This document shows, piece after piece, positions 1 through 5,318 of a DNA stretch of 5,637 nucleotides. Position 1 is the first letter of the stretch. Every line of letters starts with the position of its first letter. The stretch spans positions 1 to 5,637 of the forward strand of contig CAJGCS010000072.1 in the NCBI GenBank assembly GCA_904501965.1. Reading direction: 5' to 3'. A model generated the notes under the pieces. That model had not been told where the DNA came from and made no database searches. It saw only the letters and a list, made by a program, of their open reading frames with translations. Source of the stretch: an uncultured Bacilli bacterium. GTDB taxonomy: Bacteria > Bacillota_I > Bacilli_A > ML615J-28 > CAG-313. Made by a program: the position numbers and the translations under genes.

Positions 1-867
1 AATACTTTTTCTCATTATCGCTTCTAAATATTTCTTTGTTTGCTCTTCGTTTTTTGCAACGCCATCAAGTAACCCTTTTGAATAACCTTGGATTACTGTA
101 AGAGGTGTTTTTAAATCATGAGAAATACCTGCAAGCATTTCCTTTTTACTTTGCTCATATTTAATGTTTTTATCAATATTATTTTTTAATTCTTTTCTCA
201 TTAATTCAAATGTATCGTATACTTCAACGAACTCTTTAACATCAGCATTTCCAACTGGTGATGTTAACTCGCCTTTTCGAATTTTATTGGCATGAGAAGA
301 AAGATATGCTAATGGTTTTGAAAAACTATTTACCATTTTACCTGTTATTACATAGTTACTTATTGCAACAGCAATAAATAAAACAATAATAATAAAGATT
401 AGTAAAAGTTGAACTAAAGTGATATTCATAAAAGGAGCAGCTAAGCCGCGAGATACGAAAATCATTTCATATGTTCCGCTTGGATATGTTATTTTTGTTG
501 CAATAGCAATTTTACCACCAACTTGATATACAACATCATAGTTAATTACGTTTACACTTTTAACAATTGTTTCTTCGAAGTCTGTTAAATTCTCGTAAAC
601 TTCTTCTCCATCCTTTGAAACATACATTACATAACCAATTTCATTTGCTTTATCTTCTAAAGTACTAAGTTCAAATTCTTTTAATGATTCCGCAACTTCA
701 ACAAGTTCACTAGATTTTCTAATATACGCTTCATATGTTTCGTTTCTAATAATAAACTTATCTTCAATCAACCTTGTAGTAAGTTCAAATGCAATAAAAG
801 AAACAAGGATTGGAAATATTAACATTAATATGTTATAAAACATAAAACTTTTCTTTATACTACTCAT
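1..867 (-). CDS. Sensor histidine kinase, N-terminal part (cut by left edge)
   Basis: The 289 visible codons run without a stop from an ATG at 867-865 to the window edge. An AGGTGAT ribosome binding site lies just upstream of that ATG. In order, the protein has a first membrane helix (about residues 10-28), an extracytoplasmic sensor region (about 30-148), a second membrane helix (about 150-171), a HAMP-type linker (about 172-225) and a HisKA dimerisation helix. The phospho-acceptor motif SHDLKTPLT places the catalytic His at residue 250. The ATP-binding HATPase domain would lie beyond the left edge. By family, this protein autophosphorylates on that His and passes phosphate to a response regulator. 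The sensor segment contains a short stretch (YVMYVSKDGEEVY, about residues 78-90) that looks like a PAS/Cache strand, but the signal cannot be read from sequence. The gene has its own promoter and no response regulator precedes it, so the partner would have to lie downstream (to the left) or elsewhere. The family call is secure; the pathway is unknown. Confidence 0.93.
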   Translation of the reverse strand, partial: MSSIKKSFMFYNILMLIFPILVSFIAFELTTRLIEDKFIIRNETYEAYIRKSSELVEVAESLKEFELSTLEDKANEIGYVMYVSKDGEEVYENLTDFEETIVKSVNVINYDVVYQVGGKIAIATKITYPSGTYEMIFVSRGLAAPFMNITLVQLLLIFIIIVLFIAVAISNYVITGKMVNSFSKPLAYLSSHANKIRKGELTSPVGNADVKEFVEVYDTFELMRKELKNNIDKNIKYEQSKKEMLAGISHDLKTPLTVIQGYSKGLLDGVAKNEEQTKKYLEAIMRKSI

Positions 868-882
868 AATATCACCTAACTT

Positions 883-911
883 ATTTTATCAAAAAAACCT
901 CTTTTTTGCAA
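883..911 (-). promoter_or_regulatory. Putative sigma-A promoter of the histidine kinase gene
   Basis: On the minus strand, TTGCAA (911-906) is followed by a 17-base spacer and TAAAAT (888-883). A TG at 891-890 gives an extended -10. The expected transcript would start only about 10 bases before the AGGTGAT ribosome binding site, giving a very short leader. This was read by eye and not confirmed. Confidence 0.55.
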
Positions 912-935
912 TTAATATAAACAAAATACATTTCT

Positions 936-965
936 TTGGAAATATTTGATTTGTTTTGGTATAAT
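936..965 (+). promoter_or_regulatory. Putative sigma-A promoter of the uridine kinase gene
   Basis: A consensus TATAAT at 960-965 is preceded by TG at 957-958 (extended -10). A TTGGAA -35 sits at 936-941, with an 18-base spacer. The likely start is around 972, about 35 bases before the ATG, and an AGGGGAA ribosome binding site lies at 991-997. The perfect -10 makes this the strongest promoter in the window. Confidence 0.7.
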
Positions 966-1005
966 ATAATAGATTGATTTATTAAAACAAAGGGGAATAG
1001 AAATA

Positions 1006-1626
1006 ATGAAAAAAGTAACAATTATTGGTATTGCAGGTGGTACTGCATCAGGAAAAACAACAATAGCTGATAAACTGTTTGAAGAAACAAAATCAAAAGG
1101 CTCTGTTTTATATATTAAAATGGATGACTATTATAAAAAGAATATTTACATTCCTGTAAATGAACAAGGTGCGAAAAACTTTGACCATCCTGATTCTTAT
1201 GATGTTGAACTTTTAAAAGATCACTTGGATAAACTTAAAAATTTCATTCCCGTTGATAAACCGAAATATAATTATGTTGTATCAAACAGAATGGAAGAAA
1301 CAGAAAGAGTTGAACCAGCTGATGTTATTATTCTTGAAGGTATTATGACATTTGCTCATCCAGAAATTAGAAAATGTCTTGATATCAAAATCTTTGTTGA
1401 TACTCCTGATGATATTCGTTTTATCAGACGTTTAGAACGTGATATTAAAGATCGTGGTAGAACAGTAACTTCAGTAATTAACCAATACTTAACTTCAGTT
1501 AGACCAATGCACCATGCATTCGTAGAGCCATCTAAACAATATGCAGATATAATTGTTCCAATTGGTGGAGAAAACACTGTAGCTGTTGATATTATTACAA
1601 ATCAAATTATTTCATTACTAAAATAA
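1006..1626 (+). CDS. udk: Uridine/cytidine kinase family protein
   Basis: This 206-residue protein is close to the usual bacterial Udk length of about 210. Udk phosphorylates uridine and cytidine to UMP and CMP in pyrimidine salvage, in the cytosol. The P-loop GGTASGKT spans residues 11-18, with DDYYK at 40-44 and the nucleoside-site motif DHPDSYD at 60-66. ILEGI (109-113) is the Walker B-like strand, and RRLERDIKDRGR (141-152) is the lid with its arginines. The C-terminal signature, VRPMHHAFVEPSKQYADIIV, spans 165-184. The oddity is in the segment KYNYVVSNR (87-95): the family usually has Y-D-x-x-x-H-[ST]-R, whereas here Asn89 replaces Asp and Ser93 replaces the nucleoside-contacting His. 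The start follows an AGGGGAA ribosome binding site. The gene is monocistronic, bounded by its own promoter and a terminator. Family membership is secure; uridine as substrate is less certain because of Ser93. Confidence 0.9.
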   Translation: MKKVTIIGIAGGTASGKTTIADKLFEETKSKGSVLYIKMDDYYKKNIYIPVNEQGAKNFDHPDSYDVELLKDHLDKLKNFIPVDKPKYNYVVSNRMEETERVEPADVIILEGIMTFAHPEIRKCLDIKIFVDTPDDIRFIRRLERDIKDRGRTVTSVINQYLTSVRPMHHAFVEPSKQYADIIVPIGGENTVAVDIITNQIISLLK

Positions 1627-1630
1627 AGGA

Positions 1631-1659
1631 AGCATAAGCAATTTTTTGCTTATGCTTTT
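1631..1659. terminator. Bidirectional hairpin terminator between converging genes
   Basis: A perfect 11-base inverted repeat (AGCATAAGCAA at 1631-1641, TTGCTTATGCT at 1646-1656) encloses a TTTT loop. On the plus strand, T-rich sequence follows, serving the uridine kinase. On the minus strand the hairpin is followed by TCCTTTATTTT, serving the four-gene operon. The TAA stop of the minus-strand SDR gene (1652-1650) lies inside the hairpin arm. Confidence 0.82.
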
Positions 1660-2597
1660 ATTCTTGTTTTTTGGAAATTAACTGCTTTTTCACAAGTTTT
1701 AATAAACGGTGTAATTGAATATCCATATTTCATTGCCTTACTACAGTCATATTTAGATTTATCTTGCAAAGTATCTATTGTAAACTTAGATAAATAAGGA
1801 ACAAATGGGCATGCAAGTCTTACTATCCACATAGGTAAATGTGTGATTTTTTTATTTTTGTTTAAAACTTTATTAAGAGCTTTATAAAGTTGCTCTACTG
1901 ATACTTGTGTACCCGATAGAATAAATGAATTATGTTCATTTAAGTCAAGCATACTTACAGTAAATTTTGCAACGTCATCAACGTCAACAAAATTATATCC
2001 TCCATCAATGCCAAATTCAAGTTTGTTTTTTATAACATCTTGGACAACTTTCCCTACATATGAAGGTTTATAATCATTTGCACCTATTACTGCAGATGGA
2101 TAAAGAATAATGATTTTCATTTTATCCTGTTTTTCTTGTAAACTAAGCATGTAACTTGTTGCAAGAGCTTTTGAATATCCATAATTGCTTTTATGAATAG
2201 TAGGGTCAATATATGATGGTTCTTTAATAAAATCACCATTTGTTGACTTATCTAATACATCAGTTGAACTAAAATAGATAAATTTTGTTACGCCTTTATT
2301 TAAAGAAATATCAGCAATTAGTTTTGTTCCAAGATAATTAATTCTGTAAGTTTCTTCTTTTAGTTTATTTTTAATATCAATAATTCCCGCAAGATGTATT
2401 ACAGTATCACCACGTGTAATGTTTTTTGCAAGAAATTGTTCTTCAAAAACATTTCCAATAATATATTCAACATTTAAGTCTTTAATAGAATCATCTACTC
2501 TTCTTACTAAAAGTTTAATATCTTTATATTTTTTTAGTAATTCTTTTACAACCGTATTACCAATGTGACCAGTTGCACCTGTAACTACTATCGACAT
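1650..2597 (-). CDS. NAD(P)-dependent epimerase/dehydratase (extended SDR)
   Basis: This 315-residue Rossmann-fold protein belongs to the extended short-chain dehydrogenase/reductase superfamily. The nucleotide-binding TGATGHIG is at residues 6-13 and the substrate-side strand HLAGIID at 68-74. A catalytic Ser/Thr candidate lies in YFSSTDV (108-114), and the catalytic pair Y139-x3-K143 lies in NYGYSKA. LYPSAVIGAND (165-175) and NFVDVDDVA (202-210) resemble the dihydroflavonol-4-reductase/3-beta-HSD-like branch. The substrate cannot be told; a sugar-nucleotide, sterol-like or lipid-linked carbonyl are all possible. It is the last gene of the operon: its ATG overlaps the plsX stop (TAATG), with AAGGAAG (2611-2605) inside plsX as ribosome binding site, so translation is probably coupled to PlsX. 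The C-terminus ends inside the terminator hairpin. The family call is firm; the role is open. Confidence 0.88.
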   Translation of the reverse strand: MSIVVTGATGHIGNTVVKELLKKYKDIKLLVRRVDDSIKDLNVEYIIGNVFEEQFLAKNITRGDTVIHLAGIIDIKNKLKEETYRINYLGTKLIADISLNKGVTKFIYFSSTDVLDKSTNGDFIKEPSYIDPTIHKSNYGYSKALATSYMLSLQEKQDKMKIIILYPSAVIGANDYKPSYVGKVVQDVIKNKLEFGIDGGYNFVDVDDVAKFTVSMLDLNEHNSFILSGTQVSVEQLYKALNKVLNKNKKITHLPMWIVRLACPFVPYLSKFTIDTLQDKSKYDCSKAMKYGYSITPFIKTCEKAVNFQKTRIKA

Positions 2598-3601
2598 TAT
2601 TTTTCTTCCTTAATGATATTTTTTTGAATTTCTTCAATTAAATCTCCGATAGCAAGATCACGGCATTGACGAATACAGCTAATATAAGATTCAACATCAG
2701 CAGCTCCATGAGCTTTAACGATTGGAGAATTTACCCCAACGACCATTGCTCCACCAACTTTGTTTGGGTTTAAGCGGTTTGCATAGTTTTTAAATGCTTT
2801 TTTCATAAATAAAACATAACCGAGTTTCGCCCAGAAACTCTTTTTGATTTCTTCTTTTAAGATAGCACCTGTTGCTTTTGCAGTTCCTTCAAGGGTTTTA
2901 ATAACCATATTACCAACAAAGCCTTCAACTACTAAAACATCAGCTTCTGTTGTTAAAATTTCTTTAGATTCAATAAAACCAATAAAATTGATTCTATCAT
3001 CATTCATAAGTAAATCATAAACATCTTGGTCAAGTTGTCTTCCTTTTCCAGGTTCAGTTCCGATATTTAAATAACCAACTTTTGGTTTATCAGAAATCTT
3101 AAGTGCTTTTGCAACGACAGAACCAATAAAAGCAAAGTCTTGAAGATGTTCTGCTTTTAACTCAACATTTGCGCCTGAATCTAAGTATACTTTTTTCTTA
3201 CCAGATGCAGATGGAATAATTGGACAAAGTGCAATACGTTTTACGCCTTCCATTCTTTTTAAGAATAAATGAGAGCCAACAATAACAGCTTGCGTAGGAC
3301 CAGCTGTAACAACACCATCAACTTCTTTGTTTTTACCAGCCTTCATTGCAAGAGCCATAGATAAGTCTTTATTATGTCTCATTACTGTAAATGGGTCATG
3401 TTCGCCCATATCTAAGAATTTTTCAGTATGAACTACACTTAGACGTTTATTATCTAAGTTAATATATTCTTTCATTTTATTTTCATCGCCATATAAAACA
3501 AATTCTAAATCAGGGAAGATTTTAAGTGCTTCTTCTACTGCCTTACAAGGTACTTCGGGAGCAAAATCTCCACCCATTACATCAATTCCAAGTTTAATCA
3601 T
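2597..3601 (-). CDS. plsX: Phosphate acyltransferase PlsX
   Basis: PlsX converts acyl-ACP and phosphate to acyl-phosphate, the donor used by PlsY to make lysophosphatidic acid at the start of membrane phospholipid synthesis. The 334-residue length is normal for the family. Recognisable motifs are IDVMGGDFAPE (6-16), VTAGPTQA (98-105), YLDSGANVELKAEHL (139-153), NIGTEPGKG (179-187), VEGFVGNMVIKTLEG (225-239) and GGAMVVGVNSPIVKAHGAAD (283-302). In the fifth motif the usual DGFxGN reads EGFVGN, a conservative Asp to Glu change at 226. The ATG follows a strong AGGAGGG (3612-3606), which contains the TAG stop of the upstream transporter gene. The gene is not beside fabD, acpP, rpmF or fapR, its common partners, but lies between a ChrA pair and an SDR gene. 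Identity is secure. Confidence 0.96.
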   Translation of the reverse strand: MIKLGIDVMGGDFAPEVPCKAVEEALKIFPDLEFVLYGDENKMKEYINLDNKRLSVVHTEKFLDMGEHDPFTVMRHNKDLSMALAMKAGKNKEVDGVVTAGPTQAVIVGSHLFLKRMEGVKRIALCPIIPSASGKKKVYLDSGANVELKAEHLQDFAFIGSVVAKALKISDKPKVGYLNIGTEPGKGRQLDQDVYDLLMNDDRINFIGFIESKEILTTEADVLVVEGFVGNMVIKTLEGTAKATGAILKEEIKKSFWAKLGYVLFMKKAFKNYANRLNPNKVGGAMVVGVNSPIVKAHGAADVESYISCIRQCRDLAIGDLIEEIQKNIIKEEK

Positions 3602-3610
3602 AATTCCCTC

Positions 3611-4309
3611 CTAAAATAATCCATACAAGATTACACCAAGTACAGCTGATGCACCGATGATAATCAATGGATGTGATGTTTTCTTAAATCTAGTTAATAC
3701 AAAAGCAATAATCATTATAATAATTGCTCTTATGTCAATAAATGATACTAAAGTATTAACAAAAACTAATATTTGTGATATAAAACTTCCAGTAGGAAGA
3801 TCTATTATTTCTTTATTAAATTCATTTATTACTCCTGCAATATTACAAGAGTTATAGAAGAATTTTGAAGCTGCAACTATTATAATACCAATTATAAAAG
3901 GTCTGATGCCTTTAAGGGCAAACTTAACATATTTATTTGTAATGAATTTGTCCATGATTTTTGCAATAATCAAAATTATTACAAAAGATGGTAATACTAC
4001 CCCAACAGTAGCTGTAAGTGAACCTATAAGTGGCATAAAGATATTCAAGATTGGATTCCCAAAATCAGCTCCGACAAATAACTCTTGACCAATAAAGGTT
4101 GCCATGTTAATTACAATTGGTCCTGGTGTTGATTCAGACACAGTTACAAAGTTTTGGAATGTTTCAAAATCAATCCAACCAAGATTAGTAACAAGTTCAG
4201 TCTCAAGTAGACCAATCATTGCTTGTCCACCGCCAATAGTAAATAAACCAGTTGTAAAGAAAGTAAAGAAAAGTTGTGCAAGTATTTTTAAAGCTTCAAG
4301 GATAGTCAT
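3611..4309 (-). CDS. CHR-family (chromate) transporter, second half-subunit
   Basis: This 232-residue membrane protein has a single CHR domain, about half the size of full-length ChrA. The family motifs are visible: FTIGGGQAMI (23-32) and SESTPGPIVINMATFIG (58-74). Hydrophobic helices follow at about 88-118, 131-150, 174-190 and 194-206, with a last one near 214-231. It belongs to the short-chain CHR type, in which two adjacent genes encode partner halves, as in Bacillus subtilis ywrA/ywrB. Characterised pairs export chromate and need both halves. The natural substrate in organisms not exposed to chromate is unclear. Its ATG overlaps the stop of the first half gene (TAATG), with AAGGAG at 4326-4321 about 11 bases upstream. 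It is clearly divergent from the first half and carries a longer loop at about 75-90, so the pair is not a recent duplication. The family call is secure; chromate as the true substrate is an inference. Confidence 0.9.
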   Translation of the reverse strand: MTILEALKILAQLFFTFFTTGLFTIGGGQAMIGLLETELVTNLGWIDFETFQNFVTVSESTPGPIVINMATFIGQELFVGADFGNPILNIFMPLIGSLTATVGVVLPSFVIILIIAKIMDKFITNKYVKFALKGIRPFIIGIIIVAASKFFYNSCNIAGVINEFNKEIIDLPTGSFISQILVFVNTLVSFIDIRAIIIMIIAFVLTRFKKTSHPLIIIGASAVLGVILYGLF

Positions 4310-4929
4310 TATAAATCACTCTCCTTATTTTTTAATTCTTCTTCCTTTTTCTTTTTATCAAGGCGTTTATTCTTTTGATCAATGATTGTGTAATAAACAA
4401 TACCAACTACAAGGCCTAAAATAATAATATAAATAGTACTAACCTTCAATACCATAAATAATAAGCCTAAGATGATGGACAATGTTAAACAAATATAAAC
4501 ATATGGTGTTTTTTCACATTTTTTAAATAGTTTTAAAGCTGCATTTAGTATTAAAATAGCAACTGCAGCATTAGCTCCTTTAAATGCCCATTCAACAATT
4601 TTAAAGTTTAAAAACCATTCAAATACTAAAGCTATTAAAGAAATTACAATAAATGATGGAAGCACAACTGCAATTGTGGCAAGTAAGGATCCTAGGAACC
4701 CGCGAAGTTTATATCCAACGAATGTAGCTGAATTAACTGCTATAACACCGGGTGTAGACTCTGCAACAGCAATCATATCAAGTAATTCTTCATTTGTTAT
4801 CCATTTTTTTCTTTGTACTAGTTCTCTTTCGATTACTGCAATCATTGCAAGGCCACCACCAATTGTAAGACCGCCAATTTTTGCGAAAACCAAAAATAAA
4901 TCTAGTAATGATACTTTCTTTTTATTCAT
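4309..4929 (-). CDS. CHR-family (chromate) transporter, first half-subunit
   Basis: This 206-residue short-chain CHR protein is the first gene of the operon. Motifs LTIGGGLAMIAVIERELV (21-38) and AESTPGVIAVNSATFVG (56-72) are the paired signature of the family. Hydrophobic helices lie at about 79-106, 117-133, 143-160 and 163-182, followed by a very lysine/glutamate-rich cytoplasmic tail (186-206). A GTG at 4938 would add three residues. The ATG at 4929 is preferred because the GTG falls within the AGGTG that best serves as the ribosome binding site (4942-4938), with correct spacing to the ATG. A promoter lies just upstream. It probably forms a heterodimer with the product of the next gene. 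The function by family is anion (chromate) export; the real substrate is unproven. Confidence 0.9.
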   Translation of the reverse strand: MNKKKVSLLDLFLVFAKIGGLTIGGGLAMIAVIERELVQRKKWITNEELLDMIAVAESTPGVIAVNSATFVGYKLRGFLGSLLATIAVVLPSFIVISLIALVFEWFLNFKIVEWAFKGANAAVAILILNAALKLFKKCEKTPYVYICLTLSIILGLLFMVLKVSTIYIIILGLVVGIVYYTIIDQKNKRLDKKKKEEELKNKESDL

Positions 4930-4953
4930 ATATTTCACCTAAAATTCGTTATA

Positions 4954-4982
4954 ATTTTATCACAATTTGTTTATTTTTTCAA
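4954..4982 (-). promoter_or_regulatory. Putative sigma-A promoter of the chrA-chrA-plsX-SDR operon
   Basis: On the minus strand, TTGAAA (4982-4977) is followed by a 17-base spacer and TAAAAT (4959-4954). A TG at 4962-4961 gives an extended -10. It lies about 25 bases before the ATG at 4929 and is the only clear promoter seen for the four genes. It resembles the kinase promoter in both its -10 element and its downstream AGGTGA ribosome binding site. Confidence 0.65.
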
Positions 4983-5005
4983 GATATATGTGAACTAGGA
5001 AATAA

Positions 5006-5044
5006 AAACTGTTTGAATACTTTAAATTCGTATTCAAACAGTTT
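5006..5044 (-). terminator. Strong hairpin terminator of the HTH / Cys-rich unit
   Basis: A perfect 15-base inverted repeat (arms 5006-5020 and 5030-5044) encloses a 9-base loop. Read on the minus strand, the arm ends in GTTT and continues TTATTT, a fair U-tract. It lies between the cysteine-rich gene and the promoter of the chrA operon, so it insulates the two units. The T-rich side on the plus strand (TTTCTATTAATATTTTG) is weaker. Confidence 0.75.
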
Positions 5045-5062
5045 CTATTAATATTTTGAAAA

Positions 5063-5086
5063 AAATCATCTTTTAAAATGTGATTT
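5063..5086 (-). terminator. Possible weak hairpin overlapping the stop of the Cys-rich gene
   Basis: This is an imperfect 24-base palindrome: AAATCA pairs with TGATTT around a TTTTAAAA core, with one wobble and one mismatch. On the minus strand it runs directly into a T-run. It overlaps the TAA stop at 5087-5085. It is AT-only in the core and probably weak; it may act as a first, leaky terminator before the stronger one. Confidence 0.3.
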
Positions 5087-5273
5087 ATTTTGCTTTTTCA
5101 AAACCACAATATGAAGAAGATTGTTCTGCTTTAGTTTCTTTTTTATTTTTGCAACAATATCCTTTAACTAGTGCGCTTGTAGTTGTAACAACATCTCCAT
5201 TTATTTTACGTGGTCCACACCAGTGTTTACATAATGCACAATTTTTGTTTCCTCTATAAGATGGAATAATAAT
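5085..5273 (-). CDS. Small cysteine-rich protein, apparent AUU start
   Basis: The frame reads 60 to 62 residues from one of three consecutive ATT codons (5273-5265) to a TAA at 5087-5085. Counted from the first ATT, cysteines are at 12, 15, 19, 40, 41 and 56, in the pattern C-x2-C-x3-C, then CC, then C. The segment CKHWCGPRK is followed by KGYCCKN and a final YCGFEK. This spacing suggests a small metal-binding (zinc-ribbon-like) or redox fold, but I do not recognise a named family. No ATG, GTG or TTG is in frame between the upstream stop and the first cysteine. An AAGGAAG ribosome binding site (5282-5276) has good spacing to the second or third ATT. It lies 45 bases downstream of the HTH gene on the same strand and before a terminator, so the two are probably co-transcribed. 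It could instead be a gene that has lost its ATG. Coding is supported by the clean Cys/Trp/Gly/Arg pattern. Confidence 0.62.
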   Translation of the reverse strand: MIIPSYRGNKNCALCKHWCGPRKINGDVVTTTSALVKGYCCKNKKETKAEQSSSYCGFEKAK

Positions 5274-5318
5274 TACTTCCTTAAATTAATTTTAAATTCT
5301 TTAAAAATTCATACAACT

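Noticed and set aside
950..991. Inverted repeat TTTGTTTT / AAAACAAA around the uridine kinase -10 as a possible operator
   Set aside because: It is only 8 bases per arm, made almost entirely of A and T, separated by 26 bases and expected by chance in such AT-rich sequence.
1356..1577. Minus-strand open frame of 73 codons inside the uridine kinase gene
   Set aside because: It lies wholly within a confidently coding plus-strand gene, has no family motif and no ribosome binding site; it is a shadow frame.
3657..4385. Plus-strand open frames opposite the second transporter gene
   Set aside because: They mirror membrane-helix codons of the CHR gene, have no promoter or recognisable domains, and are explained by low-complexity AT-rich coding on the other strand.
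3611..4929. The two transporter genes as one full-length chrA broken by a frameshift
   Set aside because: Each half has its own start, its own ribosome binding site and a complete CHR motif set, and a TAATG overlap is typical of the known short-chain paired CHR arrangement.
4309..4938. GTG at 4938 as the start of the first transporter gene
   Set aside because: The GTG is part of the AGGTG ribosome binding site itself; the ATG at 4929 has correct spacing and a sensible N-terminus.
4676..4942. Plus-strand open frame of 88 codons opposite the first transporter gene
   Set aside because: It is antisense to a well-supported CHR gene, has no ribosome binding site or homology that I can see, and crosses the opposing start region.
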